The translations under genes were made by a program, and so were the position numbers. From the NCBI RefSeq assembly GCF_039534915.1, contig NZ_BAAAWE010000001.1, positions 4,030,001 through 4,094,000 on the forward strand: 64,000 bases of DNA, in the 5' to 3' direction. The notes under the pieces are model-generated. The model was given only the letters and a program-made list of their open reading frames with translations. It was not told the origin of the DNA and made no database searches. The first letter of the stretch is position 1. Every line of letters begins with the position of its first letter. This document shows positions 17,433-25,114 of the stretch, piece by piece. This stretch comes from Streptomyces roseofulvus (GTDB lineage: Bacteria; Actinomycetota; Actinomycetes; Streptomycetales; Streptomycetaceae).

Positions 17433-18328
17433 CCGGCCTCGTCCTGCTCGGCCGCCCATCGCTGGGCGAGCGCGGCGGCCTTGCGGGCGGCCTCGGCGAC
17501 CGCCTCGGCGGGGGCCGTGCCGTCCTCGGCGGCCTTCGCCGCGGCGTAGCCGACGAGGAAGGTCGTCAGCGGCGCGGCGGGGCGGGCGACGCCGTGGGCG
17601 GCGTCGCGGGCCAGGTCGAGCAGGACGCCGGTGTCGACGTCCAGGTCGAGGCCCAGTTCGGTCTTGACTGCGGTGATCCATTCGTCCAGCACGGCTCCAT
17701 GGTCCCTGATGCGGGCCCGGGCCGTGGCGATGTCCTCCCAGGTGTCGCAGTCGAAGGAGGCCGCGGGCTCGTCGGGGCCGACCGGGACGCGGACGATCCG
17801 GAGTCCGCCGGTGAGGCGCCGGAGGGGCAGGTCGTCGAGGCCGTGCCGGGCGTGCCGCAGCCCGTCGAGCGCGCGGCGCAGCGGTCCGGTGCGGTAGACG
17901 GCGACCAGCGGCTGGTCGCGCCCGTCGGCGTCGGTGAGGAGCGCGGCCTCGGCGTCCGGCACGGCGGCGAGCGCGGCAAGGAGCCGGCCGACGGTCGCCT
18001 CGCCGAGGAACGGCAGGTCGGCGGAGAGGACGAGCAGGACCTCCGGGGCCTGCTCCGCGGGCGCCGGGTCCGCGTCGAGGAGCGCCTGGACTCCGGCGCC
18101 GAGGGCGGCGACGGGGCCGGTGCCGACCGGCTCCTCCCGGGTCCAGCGGACGGGCCGGACGGTCGGGCGGGCGTCGCCGACGACCACGGTCCGGCGGGCC
18201 GCGGCGCAGGCGGCGAGCACCCGGTCGAGCAGGGCCCGGCCGCCGACCCGCAGCCCGGGCTTGTCCGCGCCGCCGAGGCGCCGCGCGGCGCCCCCGGCGA
18301 GCACGACGGCGTCGTATGCGGTGGTCAC
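17429..18328 (-). CDS. mobA: MobA-like nucleotidyltransferase fused to a C-terminal helical domain
   Basis: Molybdenum cofactor guanylyltransferase-like protein, 299 residues against about 200 for classical MobA. The N-terminal part (1-200) has AVVLAGGAARRLGGADKPGL, the NTP-binding loop, and LLVLSADLPFLGEATV with the metal-binding Asp. The extra C-terminal 95 residues (LDEWITAVKTELGLDLDV onward) are helical and resemble DUF6457, which also exists as a stand-alone protein. It lies first in the moeA operon and overlaps moeA by four bases. A GTG start is used. Confidence 0.87.
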   Translation of the reverse strand: MTTAYDAVVLAGGAARRLGGADKPGLRVGGRALLDRVLAACAAARRTVVVGDARPTVRPVRWTREEPVGTGPVAALGAGVQALLDADPAPAEQAPEVLLVLSADLPFLGEATVGRLLAALAAVPDAEAALLTDADGRDQPLVAVYRTGPLRRALDGLRHARHGLDDLPLRRLTGGLRIVRVPVGPDEPAASFDCDTWEDIATARARIRDHGAVLDEWITAVKTELGLDLDVDTGVLLDLARDAAHGVARPAAPLTTFLVGYAAAKAAEDGTAPAEAVAEAARKAAALAQRWAAEQDEAG

Positions 18329-18419
18329 CCCAGCAGTATGGTCCGCCGCCGCCCGCCGGCGCCCCGGCCGGTCTCCTGGTGAGACGGGCCGGGTGCCGGC
18401 CGGGCCGGCGGACGTCGGC

Positions 18420-19811
18420 TCAGACGGTCCGCAGGAGCACCGCGGGCTGCTCGACGCAGTCCGCGACGTACCGCAGGAAGCCGCCGGCCGTGCCGCCGTC
18501 GCAGACCCGGTGGTCGAAGGTGAGCGAGAGCTGCACCACCTGACGGACGGCCAGTTCGCCCTGGTGCACCCAGGGCTTGGGGATGATCCGGCCGACGCCG
18601 AGCATGGCCGCCTCGGGGTGGTTGATGATCGGCGTGGAGCCGTCCACCCCGAACACCCCGTAGTTGTTGAGGGTGAAGGTGCCGCCGGTGAGGTCGGCCG
18701 GGGTGAGGGTGCCCTGCCGGGCCACCTCGGTGAGCCGGGCGAACTCCTCGGTCAGAGACTCGGCGGTCCGGCTGCCGGCGTCCCTGACCACGGGGACGAC
18801 GAGCCCGCGCGGGGTCTGCGCGGCGAAGCCGAGGTGCACCCCGGGCAGCCGGACGATCTCGCGGGCGGTCGTGTCCACGGTGGAGTTCAGCTCGGGGAAG
18901 CGGGCCAGGGCGTGGACGCAGATCCGGGCGAGGAGCGCGAGGAGCGAGATCTTCGGCCCGCCCGCCGCGTTCATCGCCGCCCGCGCGGCCATGAGTTCGG
19001 TGGCGTCGGCGTCCACCCAGCAGGTCGCGTCGGGGATCTCGGTGCGGCTGCGGGAGAGCTTGTCGGCGACGGCTCCGCGCAGCCCGCGCAGCGGGATCCG
19101 CTCCCCGGCCGGGGCGGTGCCGGCGGAGGGCGCGGCGGCCGGGGCCGCCACGGCGGGCGTCTCCCGGGCGGCGAGGGCCCGCTCGACGTCGGCGCGCAGG
19201 ATCAGCCCCTCGGGGCCGGAGCCGCGCACCTCCCGCAGGTCGAGGCCCCGGTCGCGGGCCAGCTTCCGCACGAGCGGGGAGATGACCGCGACGGGCCCCT
19301 CGGGGACGGCGACCGCGGCGGGGGCCGCCGCGACGGGACCGGCCCCGGCGAGGGGGGCGGTCGTCGTGGGGGGACCGGCCGTCGCGTTCGGCGTGGGGTG
19401 CGCGACGGCCGGGGACTGGGGGCGGATCCGGCGGCGCCGGGCCGCGGGGCCCGCCGTGCCGTAGCCGACGAGGACGTTGCCGGAGTACTCCGAGGAGACG
19501 GCGGACGCGGCCGGCTCCGCCTCGGCGGCGGGCGCGGGCGCGGCGGCGGGCGCCGCGCCGGCGGAGGCGCCGACGGCGACCGTCAGGAGCGGTGCGCCGA
19601 CGGGCAGTTCGGTGCCCTCCTCGCCGAAGCGGGCGGTGACCACGCCTCCGTACGGGCAGGGCACCTCGACCATCGCCTTGGCGGTCTCGACCTCGACGAC
19701 CGGCTGGTCGATGGCGACGACGTCGCCGACGTCCACGAGCCAGCGGACGATCTCGGCCTCGGTGAGTCCCTCACCGAGGTCGGGGAGCTTGAACTCCAGG
19801 ACCTGAGCCAT
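18420..19811 (-). CDS. bkdC: Branched-chain ketoacid dehydrogenase E2 (lipoyl acyltransferase)
   Basis: Dihydrolipoamide acyltransferase core of the complex, 463 residues. There is one N-terminal lipoyl domain with the lipoylated Lys in VEVETAKAMVEVPCP. A flexible Ala/Pro linker follows, then a peripheral subunit-binding domain (VRKLARDRGLDLREVRGSG) and a catalytic domain ending in LSLTFDHRVCDGGTAGGFL with the active-site His and Asp. The start ATG overlaps the E1 beta stop by one base (TGATG). It is the last gene of the operon E1alpha-E1beta-E2. No E3 gene is present in the window. Confidence 0.93.
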   Translation of the reverse strand: MAQVLEFKLPDLGEGLTEAEIVRWLVDVGDVVAIDQPVVEVETAKAMVEVPCPYGGVVTARFGEEGTELPVGAPLLTVAVGASAGAAPAAAPAPAAEAEPAASAVSSEYSGNVLVGYGTAGPAARRRRIRPQSPAVAHPTPNATAGPPTTTAPLAGAGPVAAAPAAVAVPEGPVAVISPLVRKLARDRGLDLREVRGSGPEGLILRADVERALAARETPAVAAPAAAPSAGTAPAGERIPLRGLRGAVADKLSRSRTEIPDATCWVDADATELMAARAAMNAAGGPKISLLALLARICVHALARFPELNSTVDTTAREIVRLPGVHLGFAAQTPRGLVVPVVRDAGSRTAESLTEEFARLTEVARQGTLTPADLTGGTFTLNNYGVFGVDGSTPIINHPEAAMLGVGRIIPKPWVHQGELAVRQVVQLSLTFDHRVCDGGTAGGFLRYVADCVEQPAVLLRTV

Positions 19812-20848
19812 CAGTTCCCCGCCTCCCACTGGAGCCGAGCGACCGCGTCCAGGACCCGGTCGACGCCCGGCAGGTGGTGCCGCTCCAGCATCGGCGGCGG
19901 GTACGGGATGTCGAAGCCCGCGACCCGCAGCACCGGCGCCTCCAGGTGGTGGAAGCAGCGCTCGGTGATCCGGGCGGCGATCTCCGCGCCCGGGCCGGCG
20001 AAGCCGCCGGACTCGTGGACCACGACCGCGCGGCCGGTGCGCCGCACCGACGCGGCGACGGTCTCCTCGTCGAAGGGCACGAGCGAGCGGAGGTCCACGA
20101 CCTCCAGGTCCCAGCCCTCCGCGGTGGCGGCCTCGGCCGCCTCCAGACAGACCGGCAGCGAGGGGCCGTAGGTGATCAGGGTGGCGCTGGTGCCGGGCCG
20201 GCGGACCACCGCCTTGCCGATCGGCTCCACGCGCGCGGGCGCCTCGGGCGACCATTCGGACTTGGACCAGTAGAGCCGCTTGGGCTCCAGGAAGACCACC
20301 GGGTCGTCGGAGGCGATCGCCGCCCGCAGCAGCCCGTAGGCGTCCTCGACGGTCGCCGGGGTGACCACGTGCAGGCCGGGGGTGGCCATGTAGTAGATCT
20401 CGGAGGAGTCGCTGTGGTGCTCGACGCCGCCGATCCCGCCGCCGTACGGCACCCGGATCACCATCGGCATCGGCATCGCGCCGCGCGTCCGGTTGCGCAT
20501 CCGCGCCACGTGCGAGACGAGCTGCTCGAACGCCGGGTAGGCGAACGCGTCGAACTGCATCTCGACCACCGGCCGCAGGCCGTACATGGCCATGCCGACG
20601 GCGGTGCCGAGGATGCCCGCCTCGGCCAGCGGCGTGTCCGTGCAGCGGTCCTCGCCGAACTCCTTGGCCAGCCCGTCGGTGACCCGGAAGACCCCGCCGA
20701 GGGTGCCGACGTCCTCGCCCATCACGTGGACGGTCGGGTCCTCGGCCATCGCGTCGCGCATGGCGCGCTGGAGCGCCTGCGCCATGGTGGCCGGCTTGGT
20801 CCGGCCCGCCGCCTTGGCGGCCGCCGCGCCGGTCGTCGCCGTCGTCAT
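19811..20848 (-). CDS. bkdB: Branched-chain ketoacid dehydrogenase E1 beta (second paralogue)
   Basis: E1 beta subunit of 345 residues, transketolase-like. Motifs seen are HVMGEDVGTLGGVFRVTDGL, FDAFAYPAFEQ, RVPYGGGIGGVEHHSDSSE (supports cofactor binding) and the C-terminal half VVDLRSLVPFDEET. The protein pairs with the E1 alpha gene upstream, which it overlaps by four bases (ATGA). The substrate is inferred from the Streptomyces bkd locus and from the divergent Lrp/AsnC regulator: oxoacids from valine, leucine and isoleucine, giving branched acyl-CoA primers for fatty acids and polyketides. Confidence 0.93.
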   Translation of the reverse strand: MTTATTGAAAAKAAGRTKPATMAQALQRAMRDAMAEDPTVHVMGEDVGTLGGVFRVTDGLAKEFGEDRCTDTPLAEAGILGTAVGMAMYGLRPVVEMQFDAFAYPAFEQLVSHVARMRNRTRGAMPMPMVIRVPYGGGIGGVEHHSDSSEIYYMATPGLHVVTPATVEDAYGLLRAAIASDDPVVFLEPKRLYWSKSEWSPEAPARVEPIGKAVVRRPGTSATLITYGPSLPVCLEAAEAATAEGWDLEVVDLRSLVPFDEETVAASVRRTGRAVVVHESGGFAGPGAEIAARITERCFHHLEAPVLRVAGFDIPYPPPMLERHHLPGVDRVLDAVARLQWEAGN

Positions 20849-21996
20849 CGGCTCTCGCCCTCCGCTTCGAGTTCGGCCCGCAGCTGCGCCGCCTGCTCGC
20901 GCAGCTGCGCGGTCTGCTCGGCGTAGACGTGGGTGAAGAGGTCCATCGGGTCGAGCACCGGGTCGGCGTTCATCCGCTCGCGCAGCTCCGCCGCCATGGT
21001 CTCCGCGGCCTCGGCCGCCGCCCGCCGGCCCTCCTCGTCGAGCAGACCGCGCTCGGTCAGCTCCCGTTCGAGGAGGAGCACCGGGTCGTGCGCCCGCCAG
21101 GTCTCGACCTCGCCGTCCGCGCGGTAGCGGGTGGCGTCGTCGGCGTTGGTGTGGGCGTCGATCCGGTAGGTGATCGCCTCCACGAGGGTCGGTCCGCCGC
21201 CGCGCCGCGCGCGGGCCACGGCCTCGGTGAGGACCTGGTGCACCGCGACCGCGTCGTTGCCGTCCACCAGCCGGCCCGGCATGCCGTAGCCGACGGCCTT
21301 GTGGGCGAGCGAGGGGGCCGCGGTCTGCTTGGCGAGCGGCACGGAGATCGCGAAGCCGTTGTTCTGCACGAGGAAGACCACCGGCGCCTGCCAGACGGCG
21401 GCGAAGTTCAGCGCCTCGTGGAAGTCGCCCTCGCTGGTGCCGCCGTCGCCGACCATGGCGAGCGCGACCACGTCGTCGCCCTTGAGCCGGGCCGCGTGGG
21501 CGAGGCCCACGGCGTGCGGCAGCTGGGTGGCGAGCGGGGTGCACAGCGGCGCGATGCGGTACTCGCGCGGGTCGTAGCCGGTGTGCCAGTCGCCGCGCAG
21601 CAGGGTCAGCGCCTGCACGGGGTCGAGGCCCCGGGCGACGGCCGCGAGGGTGTCCCGGTACGACGGGAAGAGCCAGTCCCGCTCCTCCAGGGCGAGGGCG
21701 GCGGCGATCTCGCACGCCTCCTGGCCGGTGGTGGACGGGTAGACGGCGAGCCGGCCCTGCTTGGTCAGGGCGGTGGCCTGGGCGTTGTACCGGCGCCCGC
21801 GGACCAGCTCCGCGTAGAGCCGGCGCAGCAGCGCGGGGTCGGCGTCGGCCACCGCGTCCGTGCCGAGCACGCGCAGCGGCTCGGCGTCGGGCAGCAGCGG
21901 GGCGGGGTCGGTCCGCGGACGCCAGGCCGGCGGCGGGGTGGGCCGGTAGGCCGAGTCGGCGAGCGGCTCCTGGACTGTCGAACTGCGCTGTTGCAA
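20845..21996 (-). CDS. bkdA: Branched-chain ketoacid dehydrogenase E1 alpha (second paralogue)
   Basis: E1 alpha subunit, 383 residues with the start chosen here. The ThDP motif opens with GDGGTSEGD and closes with QNN, and YRIDAHTNADDATRYR marks the phosphorylation-loop region. I place the start at a TTG (21996) because a perfect GAGGAGG ribosome site lies eight bases upstream; the GTG nine bases earlier directly abuts that site, and the frame stays open to 22065. It heads the E1alpha-E1beta-E2 operon and is divergent from the Lrp/AsnC gene, with a PaaR-type dyad in the shared promoter. Confidence 0.88.
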   Translation of the reverse strand: MQQRSSTVQEPLADSAYRPTPPPAWRPRTDPAPLLPDAEPLRVLGTDAVADADPALLRRLYAELVRGRRYNAQATALTKQGRLAVYPSTTGQEACEIAAALALEERDWLFPSYRDTLAAVARGLDPVQALTLLRGDWHTGYDPREYRIAPLCTPLATQLPHAVGLAHAARLKGDDVVALAMVGDGGTSEGDFHEALNFAAVWQAPVVFLVQNNGFAISVPLAKQTAAPSLAHKAVGYGMPGRLVDGNDAVAVHQVLTEAVARARRGGGPTLVEAITYRIDAHTNADDATRYRADGEVETWRAHDPVLLLERELTERGLLDEEGRRAAAEAAETMAAELRERMNADPVLDPMDLFTHVYAEQTAQLREQAAQLRAELEAEGESR

Positions 21997-22067
21997 CGAG
22001 TCCACCTCCTCGTGGGAGCGGGCATAAGACCCGAAGGCGGGTGGCGCGAGTGTGGCGCGCCTCACCT

Positions 22068-22081
22068 ACCGATTGTTCGGT
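22068..22081. promoter_or_regulatory. PaaR-type operator in the bkd/Lrp promoter
   Basis: ACCGATTGTTCGGT has the ACCG-N6-CGGT layout also found at 25046-25059 and 29629-29642 beside paa genes. It is centred about 78 bases upstream of the E1 alpha start and 110 bases upstream of the Lrp/AsnC gene. Binding by the TetR protein at 22829..23419 is inferred. Confidence 0.55.
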
Positions 22082-22115
22082 CGTGGAGGCATTTTGGCTA
22101 CAGGCACCTTCAGCC

Positions 22116-22137
22116 TGTGGACAAACGGTTCTCCACA
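22116..22137. other. Pair of DnaA-box-like sites
   Basis: TGTGGACAA (22116-22124, the complement of the Streptomyces consensus TTGTCCACA) faces TTCTCCACA (22129-22137, one weaker position). Both lie in the bkd/Lrp intergenic gap. Confidence 0.5.
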
Positions 22138-22182
22138 GCCTGGGATAGAGACAGGTCGTCCACCGGAGAGAGGCGGGGGGAC

Positions 22183-22749
22183 ATGGCGGATGAACAAATG
22201 GCCGTCGCCCGGGGCGGTGCCCCGGACGACACGGCGGGAGACGCGGCGGGCGAGGTGCTGAGCGCTCCCCCGGACACGCCGGCGTACGCCGTCCCGGCAC
22301 GCCCGCTGGACGCGATAGACCGGGACATCCTGCGACTGCTCCAGACGGACGGCCGTGCCTCGGTGCGCTCCGTCGCCGAGCGCGTGCACGTCTCCCGGGC
22401 CAACGCGTACGCCCGGATCAACCGGCTCATCGACGACGGCGTGATCCGCGGCTTCAGCGCCCGGATCAACCACGAGCGGGCCGGCCACGGCGCCTCCGCC
22501 TACATCACGCTCAAGATCGTCCAGAACTCCTGGCGCACGGTCCGCGAACAGCTCGAAGCGCTCCCCGGCGCCGCGCACATCGCCCTGGTCAGCGGCGACT
22601 TCGACGTCCTCCTGCTGGTCCACACCCCGGACAACCGGACCCTGCGCGAGCTGGTCCTCACCCGACTCCAGGCCATCCCGGAGGTGCTCTCCACCCGCAC
22701 TCTGCTCGTCTTCGACGAGATGGACCTGAACGCCGACCCGAGGCCCTGA
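22183..22749 (+). CDS. bkdR: Lrp/AsnC-family transcriptional regulator (BkdR-like)
   Basis: Feast/famine regulator of 188 residues. After a 35-residue Ala/Pro-rich lead, the helix-turn-helix reads LDAIDRDILRLLQTDGRASV and ERVHVSRANAYARINRLIDDG. The ligand-binding RAM domain follows (ITLKIVQNSWRTVREQLEAL, VSGDFDVLLLVHTPDN). The gene is divergent from the branched-chain ketoacid dehydrogenase operon, and Lrp/AsnC proteins commonly sense branched-chain amino acids, so it is the likely regulator of that operon. ATG at 22183 follows a purine-rich GAGAGAGGCGGGGGG stretch. Confidence 0.9.
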   Translation: MADEQMAVARGGAPDDTAGDAAGEVLSAPPDTPAYAVPARPLDAIDRDILRLLQTDGRASVRSVAERVHVSRANAYARINRLIDDGVIRGFSARINHERAGHGASAYITLKIVQNSWRTVREQLEALPGAAHIALVSGDFDVLLLVHTPDNRTLRELVLTRLQAIPEVLSTRTLLVFDEMDLNADPRP

Positions 22750-22778
22750 GGACGCGGCTCACTCGGACGGAGAACGGC

Positions 22779-22810
22779 GAGAGGGCCCCGGGAGTCCCCG
22801 GGGCCCTCTC
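22779..22810. terminator. Bidirectional terminator
   Basis: GAGAGGGCCCCGG and its exact complement form a 13-base-pair stem with a six-base loop between the convergent Lrp/AsnC and TetR genes. Confidence 0.85.
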
Positions 22811-22828
22811 GTACGCCTTCCAGAGCCC

Positions 22829-23419
22829 TCAGCGGGCCTTCCGCAGCCCGTCGAAGGCCAGGTGGGCGACGGTCTCGGCAAGCTGGTCGCGCTCCGCCTG
22901 GTCCGGATGCGGCCGGTACCACTCCACCAGCGAGTTGATCATGCCGAAGAGGAGCCGGGTCGCGAGCCGGATGTCCACGTCCGACCGCAGATCGCCCTCG
23001 GCGGCCGCCGCCCCGAGCAGCTCGGCCACCCGGTGGTCGAACTCCCGGCGCCGCTCCATCGCCCACCGCTCGGTCGCCGTGTTGCCCCGCACCCGCAGCA
23101 GCAGCGTCACGTACGGAAGCTCCGCTATCAGCACCTCGACGGTCCGCCGGGTCACGTACTCGACCCGCTCCACCGCGCGCCCGCGCACCGCGCCCGGCTC
23201 GTCGAGGATCGCGAAGAGCCCGTCCAGCGCCCGGCTGACCGCCCGCCGCAGCAGCTCCTCCTTGCCCGCCACGTGGTGGTAGATCGAGGACTTGGAGATG
23301 CCGGCCGCCTTGGACAGGTGCTCCATGGACGTGCCGTCGTAGCCGCGCTCGTTGAAGACCCGCACCGCGACGGAGAGCAGCGTCTCGGGGGTGTAGGTGT
23401 CGCGTCGGGCGGTGGTCAT
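22829..23419 (-). CDS. paaR: TetR-family regulator, PaaR-like
   Basis: Repressor of 196 residues. The N-terminal DNA-binding part is typical TetR: PETLLSVAVRVFNERGYDGT, then LSKAAGISKSSIYHHVAGKEELL (recognition helix SKSSIYHH). The C-terminal ligand pocket ends FGMINSLVEWYRPH. Its ATG overlaps the paaH stop (ATGA), so it is co-translated with a phenylacetate gene. PaaR proteins of actinobacteria release DNA on binding phenylacetyl-CoA. ACCG-N6-CGGT dyads, which fit the known PaaR operator layout, flank the paa genes here. The name rests on this context. Confidence 0.85.
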   Translation of the reverse strand: MTTARRDTYTPETLLSVAVRVFNERGYDGTSMEHLSKAAGISKSSIYHHVAGKEELLRRAVSRALDGLFAILDEPGAVRGRAVERVEYVTRRTVEVLIAELPYVTLLLRVRGNTATERWAMERRREFDHRVAELLGAAAAEGDLRSDVDIRLATRLLFGMINSLVEWYRPHPDQAERDQLAETVAHLAFDGLRKAR

Positions 23420-24990
23420 CGCAGCTCCTCCGCTTCCTCGGTGTAACCCCGGCGCACGAGACCGACGGCGGGGGCGTACCGGCCCGTCGGGTAGCGCTCG
23501 TGCAACTGCCTCAGCAGGGCGCAGACCCACCGGTGGTCCACCTTCGCCGCCCACTCCAGCGGTCCGGCCGGGTAGTTCACGCCGAGCCGCATGGCCGTGT
23601 CGATGTCCTCCGCCGTGGCGACGCCCCGGTCGACGGCGTCGGCCGCGAGGTCGGCCAGCATGGCGACCGTCCGTCCCACGATCATGCCGGGCACGTCACC
23701 GATGACGGAGACCTGCTTGCCCAGCGCCTGGAAGAGCCCGACGGCCTCGGCGAGGGCGTCCGGGGCGATCCCCTCCCGGGCCGACAGGGCGATCCGGCTC
23801 GCCGCCGCGTAGTCCAGGGCAAGGTCGAAGTAGACGATCTCCTCCTGGTGGTACTCGAAGGAGGACTCGCCGTCCACCAGGGCGAGCTTCACGCCGCCCG
23901 GCAGCTCGACGAGGCCGTCGCCCCGCTTGCGCCGGACGGTGATCCCCGCCTCCTCGAACAGCCCCACCAGCGCCTCCGCCGGCCCGAGGTCGCCGCGGAC
24001 GGTGATCCGCTCCGGCGCCTTCGCGGGCGCCTCGGTCCGCGGCGCGGGCCGCTCCGCGCCCTCCGCGTACGAGAACCAGCCGTGCCCCGACTTCCGGCCG
24101 AGCCGCCCCGACTCGACCAGCCGCCGCTGCGCCAGCGACGGCGTGAACTTCGGGTCCTGGAAGAAGGAGTCCCACACGGAGCGGGTCACGGCCTCGTTGA
24201 CGTCCTGCCCGATCAGGTCGGTCAGCTCGAACGGGCCCATCCGGAAGCCGCCGCACTCGCGCAGCACGGCGTCGATGGTGGCCGGGTCGGCGCCGCCCTC
24301 CTCGTACACGCGGAACGCCTCCGCGTAGAAGGGGCGGGCGATCCGGTTGACGATGAAGCCGGGGGTGTCGGCGCAGCGCACCGGCGTCTTGCCCCAGGCC
24401 AGGACCGTCTCGTACGCGCGCGTGGCGGCGGTCTCGTCGGTGGCGAAGCCGCGGACGACCTCGACGAGGGGGAGCAGCGGCGCCGGGTTGAAGAAGTGCA
24501 GGCCGACGAAGCGGCCGGGGAGCCGCAGACGGCCGCCGATGGCGGTGACGGAGAGGGAGGAGGTGTTGGTGGCGAGGAGGGCGTCGTCGCCGACGGTCTT
24601 CTCCAGGTCGGCGAAGAGGCGCTGCTTGACCTCCAGGTCCTCGACGATCGCCTCGACGACCAGGGCCGCGTCGGCGAGCTCGGCCAGGTCCTCGGCGGCG
24701 TGCAGCCGGCCGGCGGCGGCCCCCCGGTCGGCGGCGGCCATCCGGCCCTTCTCGACCAGCCGGTCCAGGCGGGCGCCGATGGCGGCGACGGCCTCGGCGG
24801 CCCGGCCGGGGGCGCTGTCGTAGAGGCGTACGGGGTGGCCGGCGACCAGCGCCACCTGCGCGATCCCCTGGCCCATCGTGCCGGTGCCGACGACGGCGAC
24901 CGTGCGGTCCCGCCCGATTGCCTCGTCCATGGTGGCGCTCCCCCTGACGGTCCCGTTGGCACGCATGTCCGCTTCGCTGCCCGCGCTCAT
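23416..24990 (-). CDS. paaH: 3-hydroxyacyl-CoA dehydrogenase PaaH
   Basis: NAD-dependent dehydrogenase that oxidises 3-hydroxyadipyl-CoA to 3-oxoadipyl-CoA late in phenylacetate degradation. The protein has 524 residues, the length of bacterial PaaH. The Rossmann motif is VAVVGTGTMGQGIAQV (about residues 31-46), the substrate region LHFFNPAPLLPLVEVV has the catalytic His, and TPGFIVNRI with MGPFELTDLIG follows. A second, repeated C-terminal dehydrogenase-like domain ends MRLGVNYPAGPLEW. ATG at 24990 has GGAGG nine bases upstream. It is divergent from paaN and followed by the PaaR-like gene. Confidence 0.92.
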   Translation of the reverse strand: MSAGSEADMRANGTVRGSATMDEAIGRDRTVAVVGTGTMGQGIAQVALVAGHPVRLYDSAPGRAAEAVAAIGARLDRLVEKGRMAAADRGAAAGRLHAAEDLAELADAALVVEAIVEDLEVKQRLFADLEKTVGDDALLATNTSSLSVTAIGGRLRLPGRFVGLHFFNPAPLLPLVEVVRGFATDETAATRAYETVLAWGKTPVRCADTPGFIVNRIARPFYAEAFRVYEEGGADPATIDAVLRECGGFRMGPFELTDLIGQDVNEAVTRSVWDSFFQDPKFTPSLAQRRLVESGRLGRKSGHGWFSYAEGAERPAPRTEAPAKAPERITVRGDLGPAEALVGLFEEAGITVRRKRGDGLVELPGGVKLALVDGESSFEYHQEEIVYFDLALDYAAASRIALSAREGIAPDALAEAVGLFQALGKQVSVIGDVPGMIVGRTVAMLADLAADAVDRGVATAEDIDTAMRLGVNYPAGPLEWAAKVDHRWVCALLRQLHERYPTGRYAPAVGLVRRGYTEEAEELR

Positions 24991-25045
24991 AGGAGTGATC
25001 CTCCCCGATCGGTTTTCCACAGGATCGACGGACCCCCTTGTCCCG

Positions 25046-25059
25046 ACCGATCGTTCGGT
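25046..25059. promoter_or_regulatory. PaaR-type operator between paaH and paaN
   Basis: ACCGATCGTTCGGT (ACCG-NN-CG-NN-CGGT) lies in the 124-base gap between divergent paaH and paaN and matches the actinobacterial PaaR operator layout. It could block both promoters. Confidence 0.7.
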
Positions 25060-25114
25060 TACTCTAACTCCGTACGCGTCTCCCTGCCCAGCTCGACGAG
25101 GAGTTGGTCCACCC

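Noticed and set aside
25013..25021. TTTTCCACA as a DnaA box upstream of paaH
   Set aside because: The third base does not fit the Streptomyces consensus and no other box is close.
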